DNA of 64,000 nucleotides, taken from NCBI RefSeq assembly GCF_016862395.1, contig NZ_BOMW01000023.1, positions 1 through 64,000 on the forward strand, read 5' to 3'. The DNA is from Actinoplanes siamensis (lineage in GTDB: Bacteria > Actinomycetota > Actinomycetes > Mycobacteriales > Micromonosporaceae). This document shows, in pieces, positions 25,297-33,192 of the stretch (its first letter is position 1; each line of letters begins with the position of its first letter). A program made the translations under genes and the position numbers. The notes beneath the pieces are model-generated. The model saw nothing but the letters and a program-made list of their open reading frames with translations, was not told the origin of the DNA and searched no databases.

Positions 25297-25415
25297 TCTC
25301 GGCGGCCCGGCCCACACCTCACTGTCGAACAGGCGCACGATCCCGGCCGGCCTCGTCGGCGTCTCAGCGGCCCGGCCACACCTCGCTGTCGAGCAGGTGC
25401 ACGATCTCGGCCTCG
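25297..25415. repeat. Imperfect direct duplication of the 3' end of the XRE-FCD gene
   Basis: 25297-25355 and 25362-25415 are near-identical (starting TCTC(G/A)GCGGCCCGG, ending CCTCG) apart from two small insertions and scattered substitutions. The inner copy encodes the C-terminus (HLLDSEVWPGR, stop); the outer copy reads RLFDSEVWAG without a stop at that point. It is a tandem duplication or a paralogue remnant. Confidence 0.7.
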
Positions 25416-26317
25416 AACGATGACCAGTCCGCCCGCCCCGGGCCGAACAGGGCCGGGTCCAGGCACTGGTACGCGCCGCGGAGCGCCTGTGCGACGGACT
25501 CCGGCAGCGGACCCTCGCGGATCTCGGCCAGGATGGCGCGGGAGAACGCCTCGGCGGCCGAGCACCGCCGCTGCTGGATCGCCGCGGCCAGCCCGCGGTG
25601 CAACCACAGCGCGATAGAGGTCGGAGCGTCCGGGAACGGCTTGTTGCCGCCGGTGCCGAGCCGGTCGTGGCGGATGCGGTAGTCGAGGGCCTCGGTCACG
25701 TGGCCGGTGCAACCGGAGAAGAAGTCGTTCCGGCAGCCGCGCAGGATCGTGACGTGGAATTCCACGTCGACCGCCCGGTATCTCTCCCGCCAGTCGGCTC
25801 CGCTCTCGTCGTCGGCGCGGAACAGCTCGTCCCGGCCGAGCTGTTGCAGTTGCCGGGCCAGGCCGGACAGCTTGTCGGCATCCGCCTCGGTGAGATGCTC
25901 CGCCGCCAGGAACGCGGCTACCGGCTCGATCGCGGACCGCACGTCGGTGAGAAGTCGCATCAATGGGTGCGGTTTCAGCGCCAGCCTCCGCCGGACGCTT
26001 CCGATATCGAACACGTTCCAGTCGTCCGCACCGTCCGATACGCTTTCGCCGGGTGCCGCCGGCTCGAATTCCGACGCGTTTTTCGCCGAATTCCACAATT
26101 CTTTGAAATGTTCCAGGTCGTCCCCGCCGCCGAGCAACCGGACGACCAGCCACATCGTCCGCCACGTGGGCAGGTGATCACACCGCAGCACCTGACCGAC
26201 CGAGGTGTGACTGATCGCGCCGCCGGACATCGAGGACAATTTCCGCGTGGACGGGGCCCCGGCGTCCAGGTACAGGTTTTCGAGTGCGTCACGAAGCCTG
26301 CGCAGAGGACCGTTCAT
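25364..26317 (-). CDS. Transcriptional regulator with N-terminal XRE-like HTH and C-terminal FCD-like domain
   Basis: A 317-residue protein. Residues about 1-75 (ALENLYLDAGAPSTRKLSSM, SGGAISHTSVGQVLRCDHLP) match the helix-turn-helix found at the N-terminus of many actinobacterial STAND and signalling proteins. Residues about 130-300 resemble the all-helical FCD ligand domain of FadR/GntR regulators: MRLLTDVRSAIEPVAAFLAA, VDVEFHVTILRGCRNDFFSG and LWLHRGLAAAIQQRRCSAAE, with Asp/His/His positions that could bind metal. FCD is normally attached to a GntR winged helix, so the combination is unusual. The start is ATG 26317 with GGAGAGAAG upstream. It is divergent from a 56-residue membrane protein. 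Confidence 0.75.
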   Translation of the reverse strand: MNGPLRRLRDALENLYLDAGAPSTRKLSSMSGGAISHTSVGQVLRCDHLPTWRTMWLVVRLLGGGDDLEHFKELWNSAKNASEFEPAAPGESVSDGADDWNVFDIGSVRRRLALKPHPLMRLLTDVRSAIEPVAAFLAAEHLTEADADKLSGLARQLQQLGRDELFRADDESGADWRERYRAVDVEFHVTILRGCRNDFFSGCTGHVTEALDYRIRHDRLGTGGNKPFPDAPTSIALWLHRGLAAAIQQRRCSAAEAFSRAILAEIREGPLPESVAQALRGAYQCLDPALFGPGRADWSSFEAEIVHLLDSEVWPGR

Positions 26318-26550
26318 CTTCTCTCCACAAGGAAGGCGCGACTGGAAGTGCCAGTATCTGGAGAAGTCGAATAGATCACAAGCCCTCCTCCGGAGGATCG
26401 CGTCGGCAGCATTCGGCAGGCGCCGGAAAGTTTGTAAAAGATTGGAAAGAAGGCGTGACGGCGGCCGGGGCGACGGCGATTGTGTAGCCAGTGGCCGCAC
26501 TTTCGCGGCAGGGCACCGAAAAAGCGGCTCGACACGAGGAGGGAACTCAC

Positions 26551-26721
26551 ATGACCTGCGGATTGGCCGGCATGGCGATCACGTGCGCGATGTTGTTCTG
26601 CACCGTCACCGGGGTGTATCTGTATTCGGCCAGGCCGCGCCGGCGCCGGCGCGCGTGGCGGATCATCCGGCTCGTCGCCGGCGAGCCCGAGCGCCTGCTC
26701 GGCCTCTGGCGCCACCTCTGA
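26551..26721 (+). CDS. Small single-pass membrane protein (56 aa)
   Basis: It starts MTCGLAGMAITCAMLFCTVT, a hydrophobic helix of about 24 residues, followed by an Arg-rich cytoplasmic stretch (ARPRRRRRAWRIIRLVAGEP) and a short tail. Positive-inside charge distribution places the C-terminus in the cytoplasm. GAGGAGGG at 26536-26543 is a good SD for ATG 26551. No family was recognised. It is divergent from the XRE-FCD regulator, which may control it. Confidence 0.6.
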   Translation: MTCGLAGMAITCAMLFCTVTGVYLYSARPRRRRRAWRIIRLVAGEPERLLGLWRHL

Positions 26722-26776
26722 ACCGGTCGGCGGCTCCCGGCCGGCTGGCCGGGAGCCGTCACCAAGCCGGCGATGC

Positions 26777-26996
26777 TCACCGCGTCGCGGCGTAACCGTC
26801 CCGGTCCGCCGTACGTCCGCTCTTACCGTGCTTGTGGTGGTACATGCGCCGGTCCGCCGTACGCATCAGGTCCGCGAAGCGTGGTGGCCGTGAGTGTCGT
26901 TCATCTCTTTGAAGCCGTCCAGGTCGAGCAGCACCAGGCTGACCTCGCCGGCCAGGGCGGCGGCGGCCAGCACCGCCCAGGTGATCAGGACGCCGG
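26777..26996 (-). pseudogene. GGDEF (diguanylate cyclase) domain relic
   Basis: Minus-strand reading gives SLVLLDLDGFKEMNDTHGH, the N-terminal metal-binding part of a GGDEF domain, then directly, in another frame, FADLMRTADRRMYHHKHGKS, the C-terminal helix of the same domain, ending TGA at 26777. The central part with the GGDEF signature has been deleted and the frame is broken. Upstream residues (VLITWAVLAAAALAGE) may derive from a membrane helix. The relic abuts the stop of the M28 peptidase. Confidence 0.75.
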
Positions 26997-27935
26997 TCAG
27001 CCGGCGAGCGACCAGACCGCCGCGGCGATGGCGTTCGAGCCCAGCGCCATGCTGTTGCGGTCGACGTCGGTCAGGTCGTCGCAGGCCTTGTGGTAACAGG
27101 CGCCCAGGGCGCTGAGGCTGCGGACCGAGCTGACGCCGGTGACCTTGACGCCGGCCCGCTTGAACGCGGCGTGGTCGGAGCGGTCGTCGGTGTCCAGCGA
27201 CGGGTTGACGGTGATGCCCTGCGCGCTGAAGTACGTCCGCAGCGGCGCGTTCAGCCCGTTCGACTGCCCCTCGACGTAGAGGCTCCAGCCGACCGTCCGG
27301 CCGTTCTCCGGCTTGTTGCCGATCATGTCGAAGTTCAGGTACGCGTCGATCTTCTTCGACTCGCCGCTGGCCAGGTGCGACACGTAGTAGCTGGAGCCGA
27401 CGTCGCCCTGCTCCTCGGCGCCCCAGAAGCCGAAGCGGATCCGCTTCTGCGGCCGGAGCTTGGCCTCCGAGATCGCGGCGGCGTTCGCCAGCAGGGCGGC
27501 CACGCCGGAGCCGTCGTCGTTGATCCCCGGGCCGGCCGCTACCGAGTCGGAGTGCGCGCCGGCCATCACGACGTGGGCGGCGTCCCCGTACGGCCACTCG
27601 GCGACCACGTTGGCCGCGGCCTTGCCGCCGGTGGTGAAGTTCTGCACGGTGGTCTGCCAGCCCAGCGCGTCCAGCTGCTGCTTGAGGTAGGAGACCGTGG
27701 ACGTGAAGCCGGCGCTGCCGATCACCCGGGTGTTGTTGCTGGCCCGGGCGAAGTCCATCAGCTTCTGCAGATGCGCCATCGAGACGTCCGCGCTGATCAC
27801 CGGCGGCGCGGCGGCGACCGTGGGCGCCGCGGCCGCAGCGGGCGGGGCCGAGTCGGCATAGGCCGCGCCGGTGACCGCGAGGGCGGCGGTGAGCGCCGCG
27901 GCGACACCGGCGCAGGTAAGTTGTCGGACCCGCAT
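26997..27935 (-). CDS. Secreted M28 family aminopeptidase
   Basis: A 312-residue exported di-zinc aminopeptidase like Streptomyces griseus aminopeptidase. The signal peptide ends near AAYADSAPP. Zinc and catalytic residues are visible in order: VMAGAHSDSV (His, Asp), GINDDGSGVAALL (bridging Asp), FWGAEEQGDVGS (Glu-Glu pair), YLNFDMIGNK (Asp) and the last His in RSDHAAFKRAG. It probably trims peptides released by the neighbouring M4/M6 proteases. Start ATG 27935. No operon partner. Confidence 0.92.
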   Translation of the reverse strand: MRVRQLTCAGVAAALTAALAVTGAAYADSAPPAAAAAPTVAAAPPVISADVSMAHLQKLMDFARASNNTRVIGSAGFTSTVSYLKQQLDALGWQTTVQNFTTGGKAAANVVAEWPYGDAAHVVMAGAHSDSVAAGPGINDDGSGVAALLANAAAISEAKLRPQKRIRFGFWGAEEQGDVGSSYYVSHLASGESKKIDAYLNFDMIGNKPENGRTVGWSLYVEGQSNGLNAPLRTYFSAQGITVNPSLDTDDRSDHAAFKRAGVKVTGVSSVRSLSALGACYHKACDDLTDVDRNSMALGSNAIAAAVWSLAG

Positions 27936-28667
27936 CGTTCCTCCATGGGGGGGTGGGGAAGGGACCTGATCGAGGTCGAAGTCGTAATGTACGTAGATCC
28001 GGGGAAGATCTGGGTCATATCAATCTGACCCTCTCATCCGGGACGGCGCCGCAGCGGGCCCTTGCCGGCCCTACGATCACGGCCCTGCCCCGACGAGCAC
28101 GACACCCCCGCGGGCGCGGTGCCCGGCTACTTCCCCCCGGCTGGCTCGGCGGTCCTTCCCGGCGCTGGCGAGCGGATAGTCACCGACGTTGCGTCCCATC
28201 CGGGCAGCGGCGCCGGGATCAACACGGCCACGCCTGCTCCCCCGACGTGGCGCGCCCGGTCCACGTGGCCGCGGATCCGGGCTACCCGGCCTGAGCCCGC
28301 GTCGTGGACTGTCGCATCCGGACGCGCCGGCGACCGGTACCGGCAATGCCGAGCGGCTGCGGGGCTCCCCGGAACGGCCCGCGGACTTCCGTGCGCACGC
28401 TGACCGGCGGCTCCCGTGTCACGGGTTTGTCACGCCAGTGTTAACCGTCGGGCCGGACCGATGCGGCCGCCGTGTGGTCTGAGCTGCGAAGTTCTCACGA
28501 CTCGCGGGAATCGCGGCGAGCCCCGTACCGGAAAGCAAGGGTTTTCCCTATTTCACTGATCCACATATGTTTATAGCGTCACTCCTGTTTCGCCCGGTGC
28601 CGGCCACCTCGCCGCGCCGGAGATCGAGCCCGCCCGCTACCCCCACGGGCGGGGAAGGAGTACCAGA
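27936..28667. other. 732-bp intergenic region without a recognised gene
   Basis: It lies between the divergent M28 and M4 peptidase genes. Open frames here (for example 28062-28403) have no SD, no family signature and poor codon structure. The last 100 bp are unusually AT-rich for this genome (around 28535-28580, including CACATATGTTTATAGCG) and probably hold the promoter of the M4 gene. Nothing else was seen. Confidence 0.5.
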
Positions 28668-30197
28668 ATGGCAAGAAAGTCCCTGGTCATCGCGCTGGCA
28701 GCCGGAACCGCGGCCGCCTCTGCGATGGTCGCGGTGTCCGGTCCGGCAGCCGCGCAGCCCACCACCCCGGCCGTGGACGCGGCCGCCCGGGCCGACGCCG
28801 TGGTCGCCGCCCGCCCCGCCGCCCTGAAGGCGAGCGCGCACGACGCCTTCCAGCGGCGCCAGGTCATCAAGTCGCAGGGCTTGACCTACTCGGCCTACGA
28901 CCGGACCTACAAGGGCCTGGCGGTGAAGGGCGGTGACCTGGTCGTGGTCACCGACGACGCCGGACAGACCCGGTACACGTCGGTCGCCCAGAACAACCCG
29001 ATCGGCGAGCTGTCGACCACGCCCACGATCTCTGAGAGCGCGGCCATCGCGACCGCGAAGAGCCAGCTCAAGACCGTCACCGGCGTCGAGGCCACGTCGC
29101 TGGTCGTGGTCGCGGCCGAGGGCACGGCGGCGAAGCTGGCGTACGAGACCACGGTGAACGGCACCAGCGCCGAGGGCGTCAGCCGCCTCACCGTCGACGT
29201 GGACGCGCTGACCGGCACGGTGCTCTCGACCGAGGAGCACGTCACCGAGGCCACCGGGACGGGCACCGGCTGGATCAACGGCTCGGTGTCGCTGAACACC
29301 ACCCAGTCCGGCTCGACGTACTCGCTCAAGGACCCGAGCGTCACGAACCTGAGCTGCCAGGACGCGTCGAACAACACGACCTTCAGCGGTTCCGACAACG
29401 TCTGGGGCAACGGCACCGGCACCAACAAGGAGACCGGCTGCGTCGACGCGCTCTACGTGGCGCAGAAGCAGGTCGGGATGCTCTCGTCCTGGCTGGGCCG
29501 CAACGGCCAGAACGGCTCCGGCGGCGCGTGGCCGATCCGGGTCGGCCTGAACGACCAGAACGCGTACTACGACGGCACCCAGGTGCAGATCGGCAAGAAC
29601 ACCGCCGGTAAGTGGATCTCCTCGGCTGACGTGGTCGGTCACGAGCTGGGCCACGGCATCGACGACAAGACCCCGGGCGGCATCTCGAAGGGCGGCACCC
29701 AGGAGTTCGTCGCCGACACCATCGGCGCGGCCACCGAGGCGTACGCGAACAACCCGAACGACCCGTTCGACTACCAGGTCGGCGAGGAGATCAACCTGGT
29801 CGGCAGCGGCCCGATCCGGTACATGTACAACCCGTCGCTCGCCGGTGACAGCAACTGCTACTCCAGCAGCACCCCGAGCCAGGAGGTGCACGCCGCCGCC
29901 GGCCCCGGCAACCACTGGTTCTACCTGCTGGCCCAGGGCAGCAGCGGCAACGGCCAGCCGGCCAGCTCCACCTGCAACGGCAGCACGGTGACCGGCCTGG
30001 GCATCCAGACCGCCATGAAGATCATGTACAACGCGATGCTGCTGAAGACCTCCAGCTCGTCGTACGCGAAGTACCGGGTCTGGACGCTGCAGGCCGCGAA
30101 GAACCTGTACCCGGGCAGCTGCACCCAGTTCAACGCGGTGAAGGCCGCGTGGAACGCGGTCAGCCTGCCGGCCCAGTCCGGTGAGCCCACCTGCTGA
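28668..30197 (+). CDS. Secreted M4 family (thermolysin-like) metallopeptidase
   Basis: A 509-residue preproenzyme: signal peptide (cleavage near AAAQP), an FTP/PepSY-like propeptide (about 45-200) and the catalytic domain. VVGHELGHGID (His about 325) supplies the HExxH zinc site, EFVADTIG the third-ligand Glu, and GPGNHWFYLLA the distal catalytic His. Cys pairs near CYSSSTP and the terminal PGSC...GEPTC suggest disulfides. A strong SD (GGAAGGAG) precedes ATG 28668. It is followed by a good terminator and is monocistronic. It probably degrades extracellular protein. Confidence 0.93.
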   Translation: MARKSLVIALAAGTAAASAMVAVSGPAAAQPTTPAVDAAARADAVVAARPAALKASAHDAFQRRQVIKSQGLTYSAYDRTYKGLAVKGGDLVVVTDDAGQTRYTSVAQNNPIGELSTTPTISESAAIATAKSQLKTVTGVEATSLVVVAAEGTAAKLAYETTVNGTSAEGVSRLTVDVDALTGTVLSTEEHVTEATGTGTGWINGSVSLNTTQSGSTYSLKDPSVTNLSCQDASNNTTFSGSDNVWGNGTGTNKETGCVDALYVAQKQVGMLSSWLGRNGQNGSGGAWPIRVGLNDQNAYYDGTQVQIGKNTAGKWISSADVVGHELGHGIDDKTPGGISKGGTQEFVADTIGAATEAYANNPNDPFDYQVGEEINLVGSGPIRYMYNPSLAGDSNCYSSSTPSQEVHAAAGPGNHWFYLLAQGSSGNGQPASSTCNGSTVTGLGIQTAMKIMYNAMLLKTSSSSYAKYRVWTLQAAKNLYPGSCTQFNAVKAAWNAVSLPAQSGEPTC

Positions 30198-30212
30198 TTC
30201 CGCTTCACCCCG

Positions 30213-30246
30213 GGGCCGGCGCGTCGTCATGGCGCGCCGGCCCTTC
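30213..30246 (+). terminator. Rho-independent terminator of the M4 peptidase gene
   Basis: GGGCCGGCGCG (30213-30223) pairs with CGCGCCGGCCC (30233-30243) around a 9-base loop, followed by TTCTT, 16 bases after the stop. Confidence 0.85.
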
Positions 30247-30317
30247 TTACGCTCTCGTCCTCGCGGGAGCGCGGCCCTTCACCGCCCTTTCGACCCGGCG
30301 GAACCGCGGCCCTGTTG

Positions 30318-30734
30318 TCAGGGGACCACGGTGACCGGCCAGCGGCCGCAGCGCACCAGGCGGTCGGCGACCGAGCCGGCGATCCGGTGCAGAATTCGCT
30401 CCGAGCGGCCCACGACCACCGCGTCCGCCCAGCGCTCGGTCGCCACCTGGCACAGCTCGGTGAACGGGTCCCCGGTGCGCACGACGGTCTCGAAGTCGAC
30501 GGCGAGCCGCTCCCGCCGCAGCGTGTCGCGGAACTCGCTCTCCACCGCCTCGGGACGCGCGAAGGCCGAGGCGATCGACGCGCCGAACGGATCCCCGAGC
30601 GACAGCGTGCCCCCGGACGGCGGCCGCACGAAGACGCCGATCAGTCGCGCGCCCTGCCGCCGGGCCATGCCGACGGCGTACGCCCCGGCGCGCAGCGACG
30701 TACCGGACCCGTCGATCCCGACGACGATCACCAC
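30318..30734 (-). CDS. Universal stress protein (UspA-like)
   Basis: A 138-residue single Usp domain. It begins VVIVVGIDGSGTSLRAGAYA, the usual first strand and Asp, and ends with VVVGRSERILHRIAGSVADR then LVRCGRWPVTVVP, the equivalent of the G-x2-G-x9-GS ATP-binding end; the second Gly of that motif is replaced (SER), so ATP binding is uncertain. The start is GTG 30734 with GGGAGG seven bases upstream. It is divergent from the SigB/F-type sigma factor gene, consistent with a general-stress locus. Confidence 0.85.
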   Translation of the reverse strand: MVIVVGIDGSGTSLRAGAYAVGMARRQGARLIGVFVRPPSGGTLSLGDPFGASIASAFARPEAVESEFRDTLRRERLAVDFETVVRTGDPFTELCQVATERWADAVVVGRSERILHRIAGSVADRLVRCGRWPVTVVP

Positions 30735-30974
30735 GGCGGCGCCTCCCGGTTCAGCAGGATGTTCACCGGGAGGATAAGTAAGCGAAACACGTTCAGCAAC
30801 AGGGGCCGCCGTCCCGGGCCGGCTGCCGTGAGCGTGTCGATCCGGTCGCCCCGGACGGGAGCGTGACCGCCGCCGGCCCGGCACACCGGGCAGGGCTGGA
30901 CAGAGCCGGCAGGCATCGGCGATCGTCGACGGCGATCGGCTCCGACGGCGATGGGGAACGAACCCGGATCCGAG

Positions 30975-31001
30975 GTTTAGGAGATCTGTCGGGGTGGGAA
31001 T
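30975..31001 (+). promoter_or_regulatory. Putative SigB/F-type promoter upstream of the sigma gene
   Basis: GTTT at 30975-30978 and GGGAAT at 30996-31001 (17-bp spacer) resemble the actinobacterial stress-sigma consensus GTTT-N14-16-GGGTAT, about 50 bp before the TTG start. Positive autoregulation is possible. The remainder of the 313-bp gap with the usp gene shows nothing else. Confidence 0.4.
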
Positions 31002-31047
31002 AGCGGTGCCACTTCGATCGCCAGCCCGGAACGCAAGGAGTTCCCCC

Positions 31048-31851
31048 TTGACCACCGTCGCCAATCCCGCCACCAGCACGTCCACGCCGGACCTCGAGAC
31101 GTCCAAGGATCGCAGCACCGAGCTGATCACCGCGCTGGCAGCGCTTCCGGCGCGGCATCCGTCGCGGGCCCGCCTGCGGGACGACACGATCGAGGCCTGG
31201 CTGCCGCTCGCCCGGCACCTGGCCAACCGGTACGCCGGGCGCGGCGAGCCGGTCGACGACCTCTACCAGGTCGCCGTGCTGGGCCTGATCAAGGCCGTCG
31301 ACCGGTTCGACGCCGAGCGGGGCATCGACTTCGCCGGGTTCGCCATCCCGACGATCATCGGTGAGCTGAAGCGGCACTTCCGCGACCGGACCTGGTCGGT
31401 GCGGGTCCCGCGGCGGCTGCAGGAGCTGCGGCTGGCCATCACGGCGGCCAACAGCAGCCTGCACAACACGCTGGGCCGCTCCCCCACGGTCGCGGACATC
31501 GCCGAGCACCTGAACATCACCGAGGAAGAGGTCCTGGAGGGCCTCGAGGGCGCCCGCGCCTACAACTCCACAAGCCTGTCCACCCCGGTCAACGCCGAGG
31601 GCACGACGACCCTCGCCGAGACGCTGGGCGGCGAGGACAACGGCTTCGAGCACGCCGAGCTGCGGGTCGCCCTCGGGCCCGCGCTGGCCACGCTGGACGA
31701 GCGCGAGCAGAAGATCATCAGCCTGCGGTTCTACGGCAACATGACGCAGAGCGAGATCGCGGCGCAGATCGGCATCTCCCAGATGCACGTCTCCCGCCTG
31801 CTCACCAAGGCTCTGGCGAAGCTCCACAAGCAGCTCGGCGCCACGGTCTGA
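31048..31851 (+). CDS. RNA polymerase sigma factor, SigB/SigF/SigG type
   Basis: A 267-residue group 3 sigma factor. Region 2 is HLANRYAGRGEPVDDLYQVA then GLIKAVDRFDAERGIDFAGF and IGELKRHFRDRTWSVRVPRR; region 3 is LGRSPTVADIAEHLNITEEE; region 4 is LDEREQKIISLRFYGNMTQS then EIAAQIGISQMHVSRLLTKA. The start was placed at TTG 31048 because AAGGAG lies seven bases before it; the frame is open 54 bases further upstream without an SD. No anti-sigma or anti-anti-sigma gene is adjacent. It probably drives general-stress genes; the divergent Usp is a candidate target. Confidence 0.92.
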   Translation: MTTVANPATSTSTPDLETSKDRSTELITALAALPARHPSRARLRDDTIEAWLPLARHLANRYAGRGEPVDDLYQVAVLGLIKAVDRFDAERGIDFAGFAIPTIIGELKRHFRDRTWSVRVPRRLQELRLAITAANSSLHNTLGRSPTVADIAEHLNITEEEVLEGLEGARAYNSTSLSTPVNAEGTTTLAETLGGEDNGFEHAELRVALGPALATLDEREQKIISLRFYGNMTQSEIAAQIGISQMHVSRLLTKALAKLHKQLGATV

Positions 31852-31870
31852 GCCGGCCACATCCCTCCAC

Positions 31871-31915
31871 GATCAGGCAGTCGTAGGAACTCTCGGTTCT
31901 CACGACTGCCTGATC
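31871..31915 (+). terminator. Long hairpin downstream of the sigma gene
   Basis: GATCAGGCAGTCGT (31871-31884) and ACGACTGCCTGATC (31902-31915) are perfect inverted repeats, and the interior pairs again (GAAC/GTTC) around the loop TCTCG. It begins 20 bases after the stop. There is no T-tract. A terminator is the simplest reading. Confidence 0.6.
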
Positions 31916-32110
31916 AGCCTGGAGGGCGTCGGCGTCGCGTCCGTACTGCTGCTCGGCGATCCGGAACGCCCGTCGTTCGTCCCGGCCTGCGTGGAGGCGG
32001 CGCGGCGCATCCCCGGCTGCCGCCTGGTACGGGTGCCCGGCGCCGACCATTTCCTGCCGCTGCGGGCGCCCGGCCCGGTGGTGGCGGCGCTGCGCGCGCT
32101 GCCGCACTGA
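31916..32110 (+). pseudogene. C-terminal relic of an alpha/beta hydrolase
   Basis: The plus strand reads GVASVLLLGDPERPSFVPAC, then EAARRIPGCRLVRVPGADHF and LPLRAPGPVVAALRALPH with a stop. The V-L-L-L-G-D strand, the P-G-x-x-L-x-x-x-P-G segment and the GxxHF catalytic-His motif are the last third of an alpha/beta hydrolase. There is no start, nucleophile or oxyanion loop. The relic begins directly after the hairpin. Confidence 0.7.
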
Positions 32111-32122
32111 CCGGCGTCCGCG

Positions 32123-32815
32123 CTACTGGCGCAGATCGCCGGTGTCGGCCAGGTGCCGCGCCACGTCCACCATCTTGGTCCCGGTGCCCCGGCTGACCTG
32201 TACCAGCAGCCCGAACGCCAGGTCGGCGGTGATCTGGTAACGCTCCATCAGGATGCCCTTGGCCTGGCCGATCAGATCGCGCACCTGGGTGGCGTCGCCG
32301 CATTGTTCCTGCTGCCGGACCCCGGTCAACGCGATCGCCGCGTGCGCGGCGAACAGCGCACCGATGTGTTCCGAGTCGTCGTCGAAAGCCTGCGGCTCCG
32401 GAGCGTACAGGTTGAGCGCCCCGAGGCTGTCATCCTCGACGAAGAGCTGGAACGACAGCATGCTGCGGATGCCGAGCCCGCCGGCGCGCTCGGCGAACAC
32501 CGGCCACCGCTTTTCGCGGGTCAGGTCGCCGAGCCGCACCGTCTTCCGCTGGTAGACCGCCTCCAGGCAGGGGCCCTGGCCGGTGTCGAGCTGCGCCTGA
32601 TCGACGTCGCGCACCACGTCGTCGGTGGCGGCCCGGGTCTCGATCTCCCGGTGACGCCGCACCACCATCAGGCCGGCGTGGCGGGCGCCGGGCACGGTGT
32701 CGACAGCGGCCGCCGCGATGGTTTCCAGGGTGCTCTGCTCGTCGTGCTCGCTGTGCAGGAACCGGGCCACCTCGCTCAGCGCGGTGGCCAGGTCCTCGCC
32801 CGGGACGGTTTCCAT
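32123..32815 (-). CDS. GAF-ANTAR domain RNA-binding regulator
   Basis: A 230-residue protein: GAF domain (about 25-160, including GPCLEAVYQRKTVRLGDLTR and SFQLFVEDDSLGALNLYAPE) and a C-terminal ANTAR three-helix domain (about 170-225: QVRDLIGQAKGILMERYQIT, then FGLLVQVSRGTGTKMVDVAR). ANTAR proteins bind tandem RNA hairpins and cause antitermination after a sensory signal. Here the GAF sensor would give the signal; no kinase is adjacent. Start ATG 32815. Its RNA targets are not identifiable in the window. Confidence 0.9.
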   Translation of the reverse strand: METVPGEDLATALSEVARFLHSEHDEQSTLETIAAAAVDTVPGARHAGLMVVRRHREIETRAATDDVVRDVDQAQLDTGQGPCLEAVYQRKTVRLGDLTREKRWPVFAERAGGLGIRSMLSFQLFVEDDSLGALNLYAPEPQAFDDDSEHIGALFAAHAAIALTGVRQQEQCGDATQVRDLIGQAKGILMERYQITADLAFGLLVQVSRGTGTKMVDVARHLADTGDLRQ

Positions 32816-32894
32816 GGCTGCCTTGCCCCTCCTACGGCCTTGGACGGCTTCCGCCCCCGTATCCCCGCCCTCGCAGCCGACTACCCCGCCAGCA

Positions 32895-33128
32895 TCACGA
32901 TCGGCGCCGGCCGCCTGAGGCCACGTGCTCCGCCCGGCGACCGGGGGTGCCGCCCGCGACCCGGGTCGTCGTCACTTCCGCCAGCACCTGACCGTCGACC
33001 ACGATCCGGCAGGTCACCTCGTCCTCGTCGGCGGAGACGGCCATGATCTGCTTCGCGGTGGAGGGTGCCTCGCGGGGATGCGGGCGGGGTCTGGGCCGGG
33101 TCGTCGGTGGGGCTGCGAGCGGGGTCAC
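32895..33128 (-). pseudogene. Truncated MmpS-like C-terminal fragment
   Basis: The frame reads STAKQIMAVSADEDEVTCRI then VVDGQVLAEVTTTRVAGG. The V-T-C-R-I-V-V-D-G core resembles the C-terminal half of MmpS-family periplasmic/lipoprotein partners of RND transporters. The N-terminal membrane anchor is absent and the upstream Pro/Arg-rich part (from GTG 33128) is not MmpS-like. No MmpL gene is nearby. It is a probable relic; a short expressed protein cannot be excluded. Confidence 0.45.
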
Positions 33129-33192
33129 TCCGGCGTGGGGCCGGGACGCCGTTAGAGTTGCAGGCCGGGCGTACGGACTGAGGGGTCGAACA

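Noticed and set aside
28062..28403. 113-residue ORF between the M28 and M4 genes
   Set aside because: No SD, Pro/Arg-rich without third-position bias, no family pattern.
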